A stretch of DNA of 24,846 nucleotides from Auritidibacter sp. Marseille-P8566 (lineage in GTDB: Bacteria > Bacteroidota > Bacteroidia > Flavobacteriales > Flavobacteriaceae): NCBI GenBank assembly GCA_943325595.2, contig CALPQA020000001.1:1-24846 (forward strand), written 5' to 3'. Numbering within the stretch: the first letter of the stretch is position 1; each line of letters opens with the position of its first letter. A program made the translations under genes and the position numbers. Below, one piece after another: positions 6,717 through 15,013 of this stretch. The notes beneath the pieces are model-generated. The model saw only the letters and a program-made list of their open reading frames with translations, made no database searches and was not told the DNA's origin.

Positions 6717-8327
6717 ATGAAAAAAATTGCAACCCTTTTAATGCTTCTCCTAACTTATTTTGGAAATGCACAAACCGCAACAGTTACTTATTCACCAACA
6801 ACTGCTGCCATAAATAATCCCGAAAGAGGTTTTTACAGACACACAGAAGTTCATTCTGCAAGCTATTCAGGCTTAGACCTAAACACATTAAATGGTTATA
6901 AATCAAGTAACACTACTCTTATCTTGAGAGTATTTTATTTGGAAAACTTTATTAATGCTCCAATTTCAAGTTCCTATTTGAGTTCTATGCAATCTGATTT
7001 TAATAAAATTCGAAGTGCAGGAATAAAATGCATCGTTCGATTTGCCTATTCAGACAATATTAATGGTGCTTTAGATGCTTCAAAAGCCCAAATTTTGGCA
7101 CACATCCAACAAGTAAAACCTTTATTAATTGCCAATGTTGATGTTATTGCTTCAATGCAAGCTGGATTTATTGGTTCTTGGGGAGAATGGTACTATACTA
7201 ATTATTTTGGAATGAGTCCAACAACTGCTGACTATGCCAATAGAAAAGAGGTTGTAGATGCTATATTAGCTGCCTTGCCAAGTTCCAGAATGGTGCAACT
7301 GCGAACTCCTACTTTGAAACAAAAAACATATTCAACAACAACTGCATTGTCTCAAAGTCAAGCATTTAATGGAACTAATATTGCAAGACTTGGACATCAC
7401 AACGATTGTTTTTTATCAAGTTCCACCGATTTTGGAACTTATAATAATGTTTCAACAGAATATCCATACTTGCAACAAGAAACCAAATATACCCCAATGG
7501 GTGGAGAAACTTGCGCTGTAAATGAGCCTCGTTCACAATGCACAACAGCAGTTTCTGAAATGCAACAATTTCACTGGTCGTATTTAAATTTCGATTATAA
7601 TCCCAATGTAATTAGTGGTTTTCAATCAGGAGCGTGTTTTCCAGAAATTCAAAACAGATTGGGATATCGCTTTGAATTGGTTAATGGTACTTACCCGCAA
7701 TCTGCAAGTGTAGGAAATACAATGTCTTTTTCTTTCAAAATTTCAAATACAGGATTTGCTGCGACGTATAACCAAAGAACTGTATATTTAGTACTTAGAA
7801 ATGCTTCAAGTAATCAAGAATATTCAGTTGCTTTGAATACAGATCCCCGATTTTGGGCAAGCGGAGTTCAACAAACTATTACTGAAAATGTTACCTTACC
7901 GTCCAATATGATTCCAGGAACCTACAATTTGTTCTTGAATTTACCAGATGCAAATTCCGCAATAAGTTCTCGTCCTGAATATTCAATTCGATTGGCAAAT
8001 AATTCAACATGGGAAGCCAATACTGGTTATAATAATTTGCTACATGCTGTAAATGTTACAACTTCATTAGGCGTTGCAGAAGCTCAAAAGTTGGATTTAA
8101 AAATTTATCCAATTCCAACAAACAATGAGCTTATTATTGAAATGGAAAATTTAAACGACTTTAAAATCGCTGTTTTTAACTTGGTTGGACAAAATGTAAA
8201 TGCGAAAGCAACCTTTGAAAATAATAAGGTTACATTGAATACAGAAACATTAAGTGATGGTATTTATCTAGTTCAATTTCAGAACAATGAATTAAAAGAA
8301 ACTAGAAAAATAATTGTGAGACACTAA
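6717..8327 (+). CDS. T9SS-secreted putative glycoside hydrolase (DUF4874/DUF4832-like)
   Basis: 536 residues, predicted to be secreted and then anchored or released at the cell surface. A signal peptide spans about 1-19 (MKKIATLLMLLLTYFGNAQ). Residues about 33-200 resemble DUF4874, starting with the NPERGFYRHTE motif and containing GFIGSWGEW with Glu157. Residues about 215-435 resemble DUF4832, with MGGETCAVNEP and Glu264. These paired domains are thought to form a glycoside-hydrolase-like barrel, and the two acids are candidate catalytic residues (inference). Residues about 460-536 are a type A T9SS sorting domain (IYPIPTNNELII ... LSDGIYLVQF ... KIIVRH). It is convergent with the Pel-like exopolysaccharide operon, so its substrate may be that polymer, but this is only a neighbourhood argument. 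A strong terminator follows. Confidence 0.82.
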   Translation: MKKIATLLMLLLTYFGNAQTATVTYSPTTAAINNPERGFYRHTEVHSASYSGLDLNTLNGYKSSNTTLILRVFYLENFINAPISSSYLSSMQSDFNKIRSAGIKCIVRFAYSDNINGALDASKAQILAHIQQVKPLLIANVDVIASMQAGFIGSWGEWYYTNYFGMSPTTADYANRKEVVDAILAALPSSRMVQLRTPTLKQKTYSTTTALSQSQAFNGTNIARLGHHNDCFLSSSTDFGTYNNVSTEYPYLQQETKYTPMGGETCAVNEPRSQCTTAVSEMQQFHWSYLNFDYNPNVISGFQSGACFPEIQNRLGYRFELVNGTYPQSASVGNTMSFSFKISNTGFAATYNQRTVYLVLRNASSNQEYSVALNTDPRFWASGVQQTITENVTLPSNMIPGTYNLFLNLPDANSAISSRPEYSIRLANNSTWEANTGYNNLLHAVNVTTSLGVAEAQKLDLKIYPIPTNNELIIEMENLNDFKIAVFNLVGQNVNAKATFENNKVTLNTETLSDGIYLVQFQNNELKETRKIIVRH

Positions 8328-8345
8328 CTCTTTTTACTAAATTTC

Positions 8346-8391
8346 AATAGTGGTTGTTACCGATAAAATGGTAGCAATCACTATTTTTTTT
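8346..8391 (+). terminator. Intrinsic terminator after the T9SS-secreted protein
   Basis: A 16-base inverted repeat (8346-8361 with 8370-8385, two mismatches that form G-U pairs in RNA) around an 8-base loop is followed by an unbroken T run to 8391. This is a classic plus-strand terminator. Its right arm overlaps the last codon of the convergent minus-strand gene ending at 8381. On the minus strand there is no comparable T run, so it mainly serves the plus strand. Confidence 0.85.
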
Positions 8392-11300
8392 GTCTTTTTT
8401 TGAGATTGTATTTTACTCCAAATTGAACCACATTTGAATAAAATTCCGATTGAGAATACAATTCGAAGGACGTAGTTAAAGCAGTAAAATCCCGAATTTG
8501 ATATGATATTTCCCCTGTTAAACGTTTGAAATCAGCCGCATAATCGTCATAAAACCAAGCTGCTTCTACCCTACCAATGAAGTTGCTTTCTTGTTTTCCA
8601 AATTTCCAACCCAAACCACCACCAGCATAAAACCTATTTGCAATCATCCAATACGGATAGCCAGACGATGGATTAATAGTAGCCTTTCCTATTGAAGATT
8701 TTAGAATTGATGCTTCCGTAAAAGGTATTAATTTTGATTTTTTTTCTTCTCCATTGTCTAATCCAATTTTTGTAGTTATTGACGCTTCATAGGAATCACT
8801 AATTGTTGCAATAGTACTCGATTTACTTTTGGAATAATAATTAGCTTCAAGCGAAATACTAGCATTCAAAATTTTAAACAAACTAGCATCATGATAAATA
8901 GTTCCTTGCGCTCTATAAATATTTTTACTGTATGCAGGTCCTGATTCTGCAGGAAAAACATTCAATTCTACTGATGTGAATTTTTTATTTTTAGCAAAAC
9001 TCCCTCCTATTCCAAATTGAAAATAATAGGCATTAAAGTCACTATATTCTCCTCTAATTCTTGACCAATACTGAAGTTTTTCAAAGTTTTCGGGATTATT
9101 AAATTGATATTGTAGACCGTAAACGGAATGCGTACTATTTTCTGTGTCATCAATATCATTATTTATTTTATACATTTTACTAAACGTGGTTGCAAAACTA
9201 TGGAGGTTTTTCCTCTTATCATGATAGTTATATGAGATTTCGTTTTTTAAAGCAGATGCGGCAGTTCTATTGCTTTCCAAAGAAGATTTAACTTCAATAA
9301 AATTGCCAAATTGCTTTCTATTTATTGTCAATAGTCCTTGTTTTACATTATCATAAAATAATTCTGAATACTTCAAAAGCAACTCTTCTTGCAAGTCATT
9401 ACTAACATAGATTACTTCTTTGTTTAAATTGGCTCTTAGTTTTTCTTTTTGAGGATTTTCGGGTAATGAATTTGTCAAGATCCAAGCCTCTTTAAATTTT
9501 CCAATATCGAAATAAACAGAACACATCAGTGCTTTTGCATTGAAATCATTTGGGTTTTCGGTTATGTATTTATAGAATTCTTTTTCTAGGAAAGAGTATG
9601 ATTTTAATTCGATTAACCATGACATTTTAGTATCAAAATCAATTTTATCGGTAAAAAAGGACCATTCATATGCTTTTTGATATTGATTAGAATCTACATA
9701 AAGCCAACAAATATCTTCCACTAAACTCTTGTATTTTAAGTCTGGAGTAATAGTTTTTAATTCTTCTATTGCATTTTTTGGTTCATACGTTAAAAGATAT
9801 TGAATATAGAAAAGATAGGTTTCAAAATTGGTGTCTATTTTCAATAGTTGTAGTAATATTTTTTTTATTTTATCTTGATTTTCAGGAGTATAAAAATTAA
9901 CTATATAACTGTTTAATAGCGCTACATCATTGGGTGTAATAAGCATTTGCGCACTCATCCATTTTTCTTTTATTGCTTCTGTAGGGTATTCCACTAATTT
10001 ATTTAATTCAACAGAATACATTATATTATTAGCAGTTGGAAATTTAATACAATGTGTATCGAGCAACTCCCAAACGGTAGCACCTTTTTCATCCCAATTC
10101 ATGTATTTTGTATATTTATTCCAAATTTCAGGATTTATATTTGCTTCTGAAAGCATTTTTTGTTTCAAAGCGGCAATTTCAAGTTTCAAAAGCACATCAG
10201 AATCAACATCTTCTGTATTTAAGGAGACAAAATATTTTTTTACATTTTCATTAAAGGCAATTGATTCTGTTTTTACTTTATTTACAATTGCTAAGGCTTC
10301 CAATTTTTTATTTTCAGGAGTATAATTCAAATCGGGCAAACTAATTTTTGAAGTATCAGTAAAAATTGTATAAAGAAACCCCGTTAACAAAGGTGTTTTT
10401 GAAAATCGAATTGCTTGACTTTTTAATGAGTTTTCAATTTTTGATGTGTTTTCATCGCTAACATATAAAAACCAATATTGTTTGCCTGAAATCGATTCTT
10501 CAGGTTTCAACTCTTCAGCAGTAAAAGTTCCATTTTTTGAGCTAAAATTAAAATTTGACGCTCTCCAATCCAAAACAATATTTGCTGCTTCACCGGCATT
10601 CAAAAAACGAATTTGTGGAAACATTGTTGTAATTTCTTTCAAATAATTGATAAATTCTGGATACATTCCAATTGGTTTCCCTTTGGTTTTATACCAACCT
10701 AAATTCAAAGCATTTCGGGAGTCATAATTACCTTGGGTTCCGTTTTTTTGAGTACTAATTTGATACACATCGTCTGGGTGAACAAAATGCGTCCAAATTC
10801 CCGTATACAAATAGGCTGACTCTTGACTATACTTCTGAGAATTATTCAAATAGTAGCCATAGGTTATTCTTGGATAATCGAAAAAGTTTTTATTGTAGGG
10901 ATCAAAATCAAATTCTCGGTCTTCCCCTTCTGCCCTATTTCCATTAAAACTGCTGCATAAATATTTTAAATAAGGCATTGCAATTTTTAATTTGTTGATT
11001 CCCATTTTATCAATATAATTTGAAGGCGGTACATAGGATACTGGTAAACTACCAAAATCACTCACTTGCCATTTTTTTTCAGCTGATTTTAAAGACATCA
11101 AAATGAAATCCTGATTTTTCCAAATGCCTTTCATCAATTCTGAGTGGTTGTAGCCATGAAAAGCCAATTCATGACCACTTTTTGAGGCATCTTTTACAAA
11201 CCATTCACTCATCGGAACTAATTTTCCATTAAATTTAATTTTATCATTGTCCCATTGATTGAATGAAAACGGCGGTTCTACTTTATTTTTATAATCAAAA

Positions 11301-12262
11301 GTAACCATCACTGAGTAACTAATATTGAAGCGGCGGGCTATTTTTAGCATATCGGGCCACCAAACATTTTTCACAAATTCTTTTGATGTAAGGTTCATTT
11401 CGGATGCAATGGGTTCGCTTTTAATATCAAATAACGGACATGGAAAATCATCTAAAAAGATAGTTGAAGCATTTGCAATAGGGTATGGAATTCCTTGTAA
11501 ACCTTGAAGTATTCCTGCAAATAGCAAGCCTCGGTCTCTTTTTTCTAACGATTTTTGAAAATTGAAAAGGATTACTTTCCCTTTCCCGATTTTATTTTCA
11601 AGAATAATTGGAAAATCTGGATTGTTCACAGCTGTTGCCAATATTTTAATGTTTTTAGAAAAATTTTCTTTGGCAAATCCAAAATGTTTTTCCTCTTTAT
11701 TCATTTTAATATCTTTAAAATCAGGCAAAATTGGGTAGTTGAAATGAAACCCCTTTGAGGTAATATCTGTAAAATTATTTGCTTCTGGTTTAAAACCCAA
11801 TAAGTAGTTAATTCTTTTATCTTCATTTGCAATTGGGTAAAAAAACGTGCCTCCGTTTGCAACAAATTCCGTTATTTTTTCAATGGAATAAGCACTTAAT
11901 TGTGAAGTGTTTGTTATACAAATTACTCTAGTAGTAGGAAAAAAAATAGGAGCGTTATTCCAAATTTTGATATCAGTTGTTCTAAATGGTAATTTAGTAT
12001 AATCGCAAACTTTCTTGATATGATCATTAAATTTCAAACTTTCTACATCATTGTTGTCAACAAAAAACTCGATAATTGGTGGCTGAAAATTCTCAGAATA
12101 TCTTCGAAAGGAATCTTTTGAATTTTTTGATCCCTCATTAAAAATAGTAAAATTATCTACTTCTAAAGAATCAACTGTTCCGCAATTAAAGCACATTAAA
12201 ATAGCAAAAAGTAATAAGAAATAATTTGTTTTTTTTCTAATTTGCATGTTTGATAGTTTCAT
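8381..12262 (-). CDS. Pel-like deacetylase - TPR - outer-membrane beta-barrel fusion protein
   Basis: 1293 residues, the largest protein here. N-terminal signal sequence about 7-27 (hydrophobic NYFLLLFAILMCFNC); Cys24 or Cys27 could be lipidated, but the lipobox is poor. Residues about 55-260 look like an alpha/beta domain (a DUF2194-type layout, from memory). Residues about 265-570 form a polysaccharide-deacetylase domain with Asp271-Asp272 in FLDDFP, His369 and His373 in HGYNH, and His492/His495 in THFVHPDD, matching a metal-dependent CE4/PelA-like site. Residues about 640-1000 are helical repeats of TPR character (such as AKALMCSVYFDIGKFKEAW). Residues about 1010-1293 alternate like an outer-membrane beta-barrel. 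In Pseudomonas these roles are split between PelA (deacetylase) and PelB (TPR plus porin). Here one protein would deacetylate and export the polymer (inference). Last gene of the operon; it starts two bases after the preceding stop. Confidence 0.8.
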   Translation of the reverse strand: MKLSNMQIRKKTNYFLLLFAILMCFNCGTVDSLEVDNFTIFNEGSKNSKDSFRRYSENFQPPIIEFFVDNNDVESLKFNDHIKKVCDYTKLPFRTTDIKIWNNAPIFFPTTRVICITNTSQLSAYSIEKITEFVANGGTFFYPIANEDKRINYLLGFKPEANNFTDITSKGFHFNYPILPDFKDIKMNKEEKHFGFAKENFSKNIKILATAVNNPDFPIILENKIGKGKVILFNFQKSLEKRDRGLLFAGILQGLQGIPYPIANASTIFLDDFPCPLFDIKSEPIASEMNLTSKEFVKNVWWPDMLKIARRFNISYSVMVTFDYKNKVEPPFSFNQWDNDKIKFNGKLVPMSEWFVKDASKSGHELAFHGYNHSELMKGIWKNQDFILMSLKSAEKKWQVSDFGSLPVSYVPPSNYIDKMGINKLKIAMPYLKYLCSSFNGNRAEGEDREFDFDPYNKNFFDYPRITYGYYLNNSQKYSQESAYLYTGIWTHFVHPDDVYQISTQKNGTQGNYDSRNALNLGWYKTKGKPIGMYPEFINYLKEITTMFPQIRFLNAGEAANIVLDWRASNFNFSSKNGTFTAEELKPEESISGKQYWFLYVSDENTSKIENSLKSQAIRFSKTPLLTGFLYTIFTDTSKISLPDLNYTPENKKLEALAIVNKVKTESIAFNENVKKYFVSLNTEDVDSDVLLKLEIAALKQKMLSEANINPEIWNKYTKYMNWDEKGATVWELLDTHCIKFPTANNIMYSVELNKLVEYPTEAIKEKWMSAQMLITPNDVALLNSYIVNFYTPENQDKIKKILLQLLKIDTNFETYLFYIQYLLTYEPKNAIEELKTITPDLKYKSLVEDICWLYVDSNQYQKAYEWSFFTDKIDFDTKMSWLIELKSYSFLEKEFYKYITENPNDFNAKALMCSVYFDIGKFKEAWILTNSLPENPQKEKLRANLNKEVIYVSNDLQEELLLKYSELFYDNVKQGLLTINRKQFGNFIEVKSSLESNRTAASALKNEISYNYHDKRKNLHSFATTFSKMYKINNDIDDTENSTHSVYGLQYQFNNPENFEKLQYWSRIRGEYSDFNAYYFQFGIGGSFAKNKKFTSVELNVFPAESGPAYSKNIYRAQGTIYHDASLFKILNASISLEANYYSKSKSSTIATISDSYEASITTKIGLDNGEEKKSKLIPFTEASILKSSIGKATINPSSGYPYWMIANRFYAGGGLGWKFGKQESNFIGRVEAAWFYDDYAADFKRLTGEISYQIRDFTALTTSFELYSQSEFYSNVVQFGVKYNLKKRQKK

Positions 12263-12264
12263 AA

Positions 12265-14199
12265 TTAAAATATTAAATCAGAAATTTTACTTGATTTTGG
12301 TTCGTTGATAATTTCATATACGATGAATTTTTCAGTCTTATGTACTAATTGTACTACCCTCCCTCTCCGTCTAAGAACTGCCAACTGATTCAATAATTTT
12401 TGTTTGTTTTCATCGTCATATATAAAAAGTAGAATACTATTTGGAATTACATCTTGAGGATTTTGTTTGAAATATTTTGATTGCTTTTGATTCTTAAAAT
12501 AGACAGCATCTTTTTTAAGATAGTTATTCAAAAAATCAGAATAGTTTATGAAATAGTGGTTATTTTCACTGACTATTTGAGTTACACTTTGGTCTACAAC
12601 AGCAAAAGTAAACGGAAAATAATCAGAATGTATTTCATCATAAACTCCAAGTATTTGAATTGGAAGTTGGTCAGAATTTGAAAAATTATTCAATTTACTT
12701 TTTTGAAATTGAAATGAGGAAAACAAAAATATAAGTGTTGTAATTCCTATTAAATAGTATTCAAATCGAGCTGTTTTTTCTGATGGTTTTGCAACAATTT
12801 GGATTAGAATACCTATGCTAAGTCCGATTAGTATTGGAAAAAAAACGATCATTGATTGAAGTAATAAATCGGCATCAATCCAAGGGCTTTTTATTCGGAT
12901 TAAAATAATTAAAAAAATGGAATATAATAAAAATATAAAGGTGTTTTTCAACTCTTTCTTACGAAAAACAATGAAATAAATGCTGATTATAATTGCAATA
13001 AATCCTGCAATAAAATAATAATTAATCAATAAATCTATAGGAATAATTAGTTGAGGAATATAAGTATAAGACACTACAGAAATTAAATTGGAGTGAATAA
13101 AATCCTTAAAATCAATTTCAAAATTCAGACACATTAGATAATAAATTGCAAACACAATTATAACAGAGATGAGATAAGCACTAAGTGCAATCCATGAAAG
13201 GATGTTTTTTGATTTGAATGTAAATCCAATCGAAATCAATATAAAAGGTGGAATTAGAATGCAAAAAGTCAATAAATCAATGAGTCCAATTGCTACAAAT
13301 GCAATTATAAAACTCAAAAAAAACGAAATTCTTTTTAGTTTTAATTGGTAAGGATTTTGTAGAAAATAAAGTGTTGGTATCGTGAATGTTAATGCCAAAA
13401 AAATTGGATTTCTTTGTGTCAAAAAATTTAAATTCAATGGAATAATGGTATACAATAATCCGAAAGAAAGTGCTGCCAAAGTTGGAGCAAAATACCTTGA
13501 ATTCGTGCATTTTTGTACTAACCAAAAAATAATTAATGTGAGTAAAATAGCTTCAAAAACAGCTATAGATTGCAATGCTATTTCAGGACTTACATCGAAT
13601 ATTTTGGCATAAAAGTTAGTGAAAGCCAACTCCCCAACCACACCAAAATTAGGGTAAAACCAATTTTGTTTATCCAAATTAAACATTGTTTCTAAATCAC
13701 TAGACCAGCTATTTGATAATAAATACAAATCGTATTTAAGAAAATAAAACCTACTGAAAAAAGTTACCAATACTACAATACCTGTTAATAAATAAACAAA
13801 GTTGGAATTGTTTTTAACTATTATTTTTTTTTTTGGCAACAGCCAAGTTTTTAATGTTGGATTCAATTCAATTTTCTTTAATTTTTTTATAAGTACAGCC
13901 TTGATTTTTGTATTGAAATAGAGCACAGGATTTTTCAAATTCTGAATACCAATGAGTTCAATAATTAGCAATAATAAAAGAATTAATAGCGTGTTTAATA
14001 AATCGAAAATATTTAACTGAACAGTAATAAATATGATAATACCAAGCAATGCACCATATTTAAACCATTGAAGAACAACAAACTCTACAAAAGAATTGGA
14101 TGATGATTTATTAATCCATTTTTTATTTATATAATATAAAAATAGGAACATCACAAAAAATCTTAAAAAACCAAGAAGAATCGAATTGGAAAGTGTCAT
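12265..14199 (-). CDS. Polytopic inner-membrane protein of the Pel-like operon (possible GT-C fold)
   Basis: Unrecognised integral membrane protein of 644 residues from the start chosen here. About 13-15 hydrophobic segments occupy the first 500 residues, followed by a soluble C-terminal region of about 130 residues. After about the fourth segment, a loop reading LLSNSWSSDLETM carries a D-x-E pair, and the overall plan resembles GT-C glycosyltransferases or membrane-embedded polymer enzymes. This is a fold guess only. It sits where the PelD/PelE inner-membrane subunits would be expected, but no GAF or GGDEF domain is present, so it is not PelD. A longer frame begins at 14247 but overlaps the upstream gene by 44 bases; the ATG at 14199 lies four bases past that gene's stop and leads directly into a membrane segment, so it is preferred. 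Confidence 0.72.
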   Translation of the reverse strand: MTLSNSILLGFLRFFVMFLFLYYINKKWINKSSSNSFVEFVVLQWFKYGALLGIIIFITVQLNIFDLLNTLLILLLLLIIELIGIQNLKNPVLYFNTKIKAVLIKKLKKIELNPTLKTWLLPKKKIIVKNNSNFVYLLTGIVVLVTFFSRFYFLKYDLYLLSNSWSSDLETMFNLDKQNWFYPNFGVVGELAFTNFYAKIFDVSPEIALQSIAVFEAILLTLIIFWLVQKCTNSRYFAPTLAALSFGLLYTIIPLNLNFLTQRNPIFLALTFTIPTLYFLQNPYQLKLKRISFFLSFIIAFVAIGLIDLLTFCILIPPFILISIGFTFKSKNILSWIALSAYLISVIIVFAIYYLMCLNFEIDFKDFIHSNLISVVSYTYIPQLIIPIDLLINYYFIAGFIAIIISIYFIVFRKKELKNTFIFLLYSIFLIILIRIKSPWIDADLLLQSMIVFFPILIGLSIGILIQIVAKPSEKTARFEYYLIGITTLIFLFSSFQFQKSKLNNFSNSDQLPIQILGVYDEIHSDYFPFTFAVVDQSVTQIVSENNHYFINYSDFLNNYLKKDAVYFKNQKQSKYFKQNPQDVIPNSILLFIYDDENKQKLLNQLAVLRRRGRVVQLVHKTEKFIVYEIINEPKSSKISDLIF

Positions 14200-14203
14200 A
14201 AAT

Positions 14204-15013
14204 TTATTTATTAAATTGTGGTGTTGTGAGCAGGTTGATATTGCCAATAAAATAGTCGAATCGGGAGGGTTTTATTCTTTTTTGTATTGCATCCCGAAGT
14301 TCAAAAGTATTGGCGTATTCAATAAGTAGAATCGGTAAATCGTATTTTTTTTTGATTTCTATAAGTTTATTTATGTACGTTTCAAATTCATTTTCATTTC
14401 TTAATTTATAGCTTTTATCATCAAATGTATAATTGCTTGCAACAGATTCTACGACTATATAATTTACAAATGGAGCCGTTTCATTCAGAAGTTCAAGACC
14501 AGAATTTTGAATTAATATATGATCAAAATATTCTGTTTTTATTACTTTTATTAGTTCTATAAGTTCTTTTTTCTGACTGAATTGTGGTCCAAAAGATGAA
14601 AAATTATCAATGTTATCTAAAAACAATCCGTCATATCCTAATGCTAGTATATTGTCGACCATTTTCTTAAGAATTGTTATTGTTTTATCTGATTTTAAAT
14701 TCAAATAATGACTGTTCCAAATTGCATTTTTACCCGAAAAATCGGATTCAAATTGTGGAAAATAACTTGAGTTTTCATTTATTTCACCCAAACTTATATA
14801 GGCTACTACTTTGTTATTTTGGGATTTTATTTTTTGAACTTCATAATAAGAATAATATTTAGATTCGATGATTACATAATCAAAGCCTTTTATACTTCCA
14901 GGTTCTAACCTTCCATAACATACAAATACGGAATTCTTGTTAGTTCCACTACCAAATGCATCAGAAACAAGTAATGATGGCAATACGAAAATTATCATTT
15001 TAATAAGCTGCAT
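14204..15013 (-). CDS. Secreted GH114 / PelA hydrolase-domain-like protein
   Basis: 269 residues with an N-terminal signal peptide (about 1-21; Lys5 gives the positive n-region). The remainder is a TIM-barrel of the GH114 / endo-alpha-1,4-polygalactosaminidase type, the same fold as the hydrolase domain of PelA. Conserved elements: VAYISLGEINE with Glu77, LGYDGLFLDNIDN with Asp133 and Asp136, and YIVVESVAS with Glu189. By family analogy the Asp and Glu residues are catalytic candidates. The expected role is trimming of a galactosamine-rich polymer in the periplasm. In Pseudomonas this domain is joined to the deacetylase in PelA; here it stands alone. The start overlaps the PelG-like gene by 14 bases. 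An alternative ATG at 14998 would remove the overlap but also the charged n-region. Confidence 0.82.
   Translation of the reverse strand: MQLIKMIIFVLPSLLVSDAFGSGTNKNSVFVCYGRLEPGSIKGFDYVIIESKYYSYYEVQKIKSQNNKVVAYISLGEINENSSYFPQFESDFSGKNAIWNSHYLNLKSDKTITILKKMVDNILALGYDGLFLDNIDNFSSFGPQFSQKKELIELIKVIKTEYFDHILIQNSGLELLNETAPFVNYIVVESVASNYTFDDKSYKLRNENEFETYINKLIEIKKKYDLPILLIEYANTFELRDAIQKRIKPSRFDYFIGNINLLTTPQFNK

Noticed and set aside
9930..10325. Plus-strand open frame inside the deacetylase-barrel gene
   Set aside because: It is antisense to a clear coding frame, has no family signature, and its composition is that of a shadow frame.
14200..14247. Upstream start for the polytopic membrane protein (ATG at 14247)
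   Set aside because: It would overlap the GH114 gene by 44 bases and add a polar, His/Gln-rich lead before the first membrane helix. The ATG at 14199 sits four bases after the GH114 stop.
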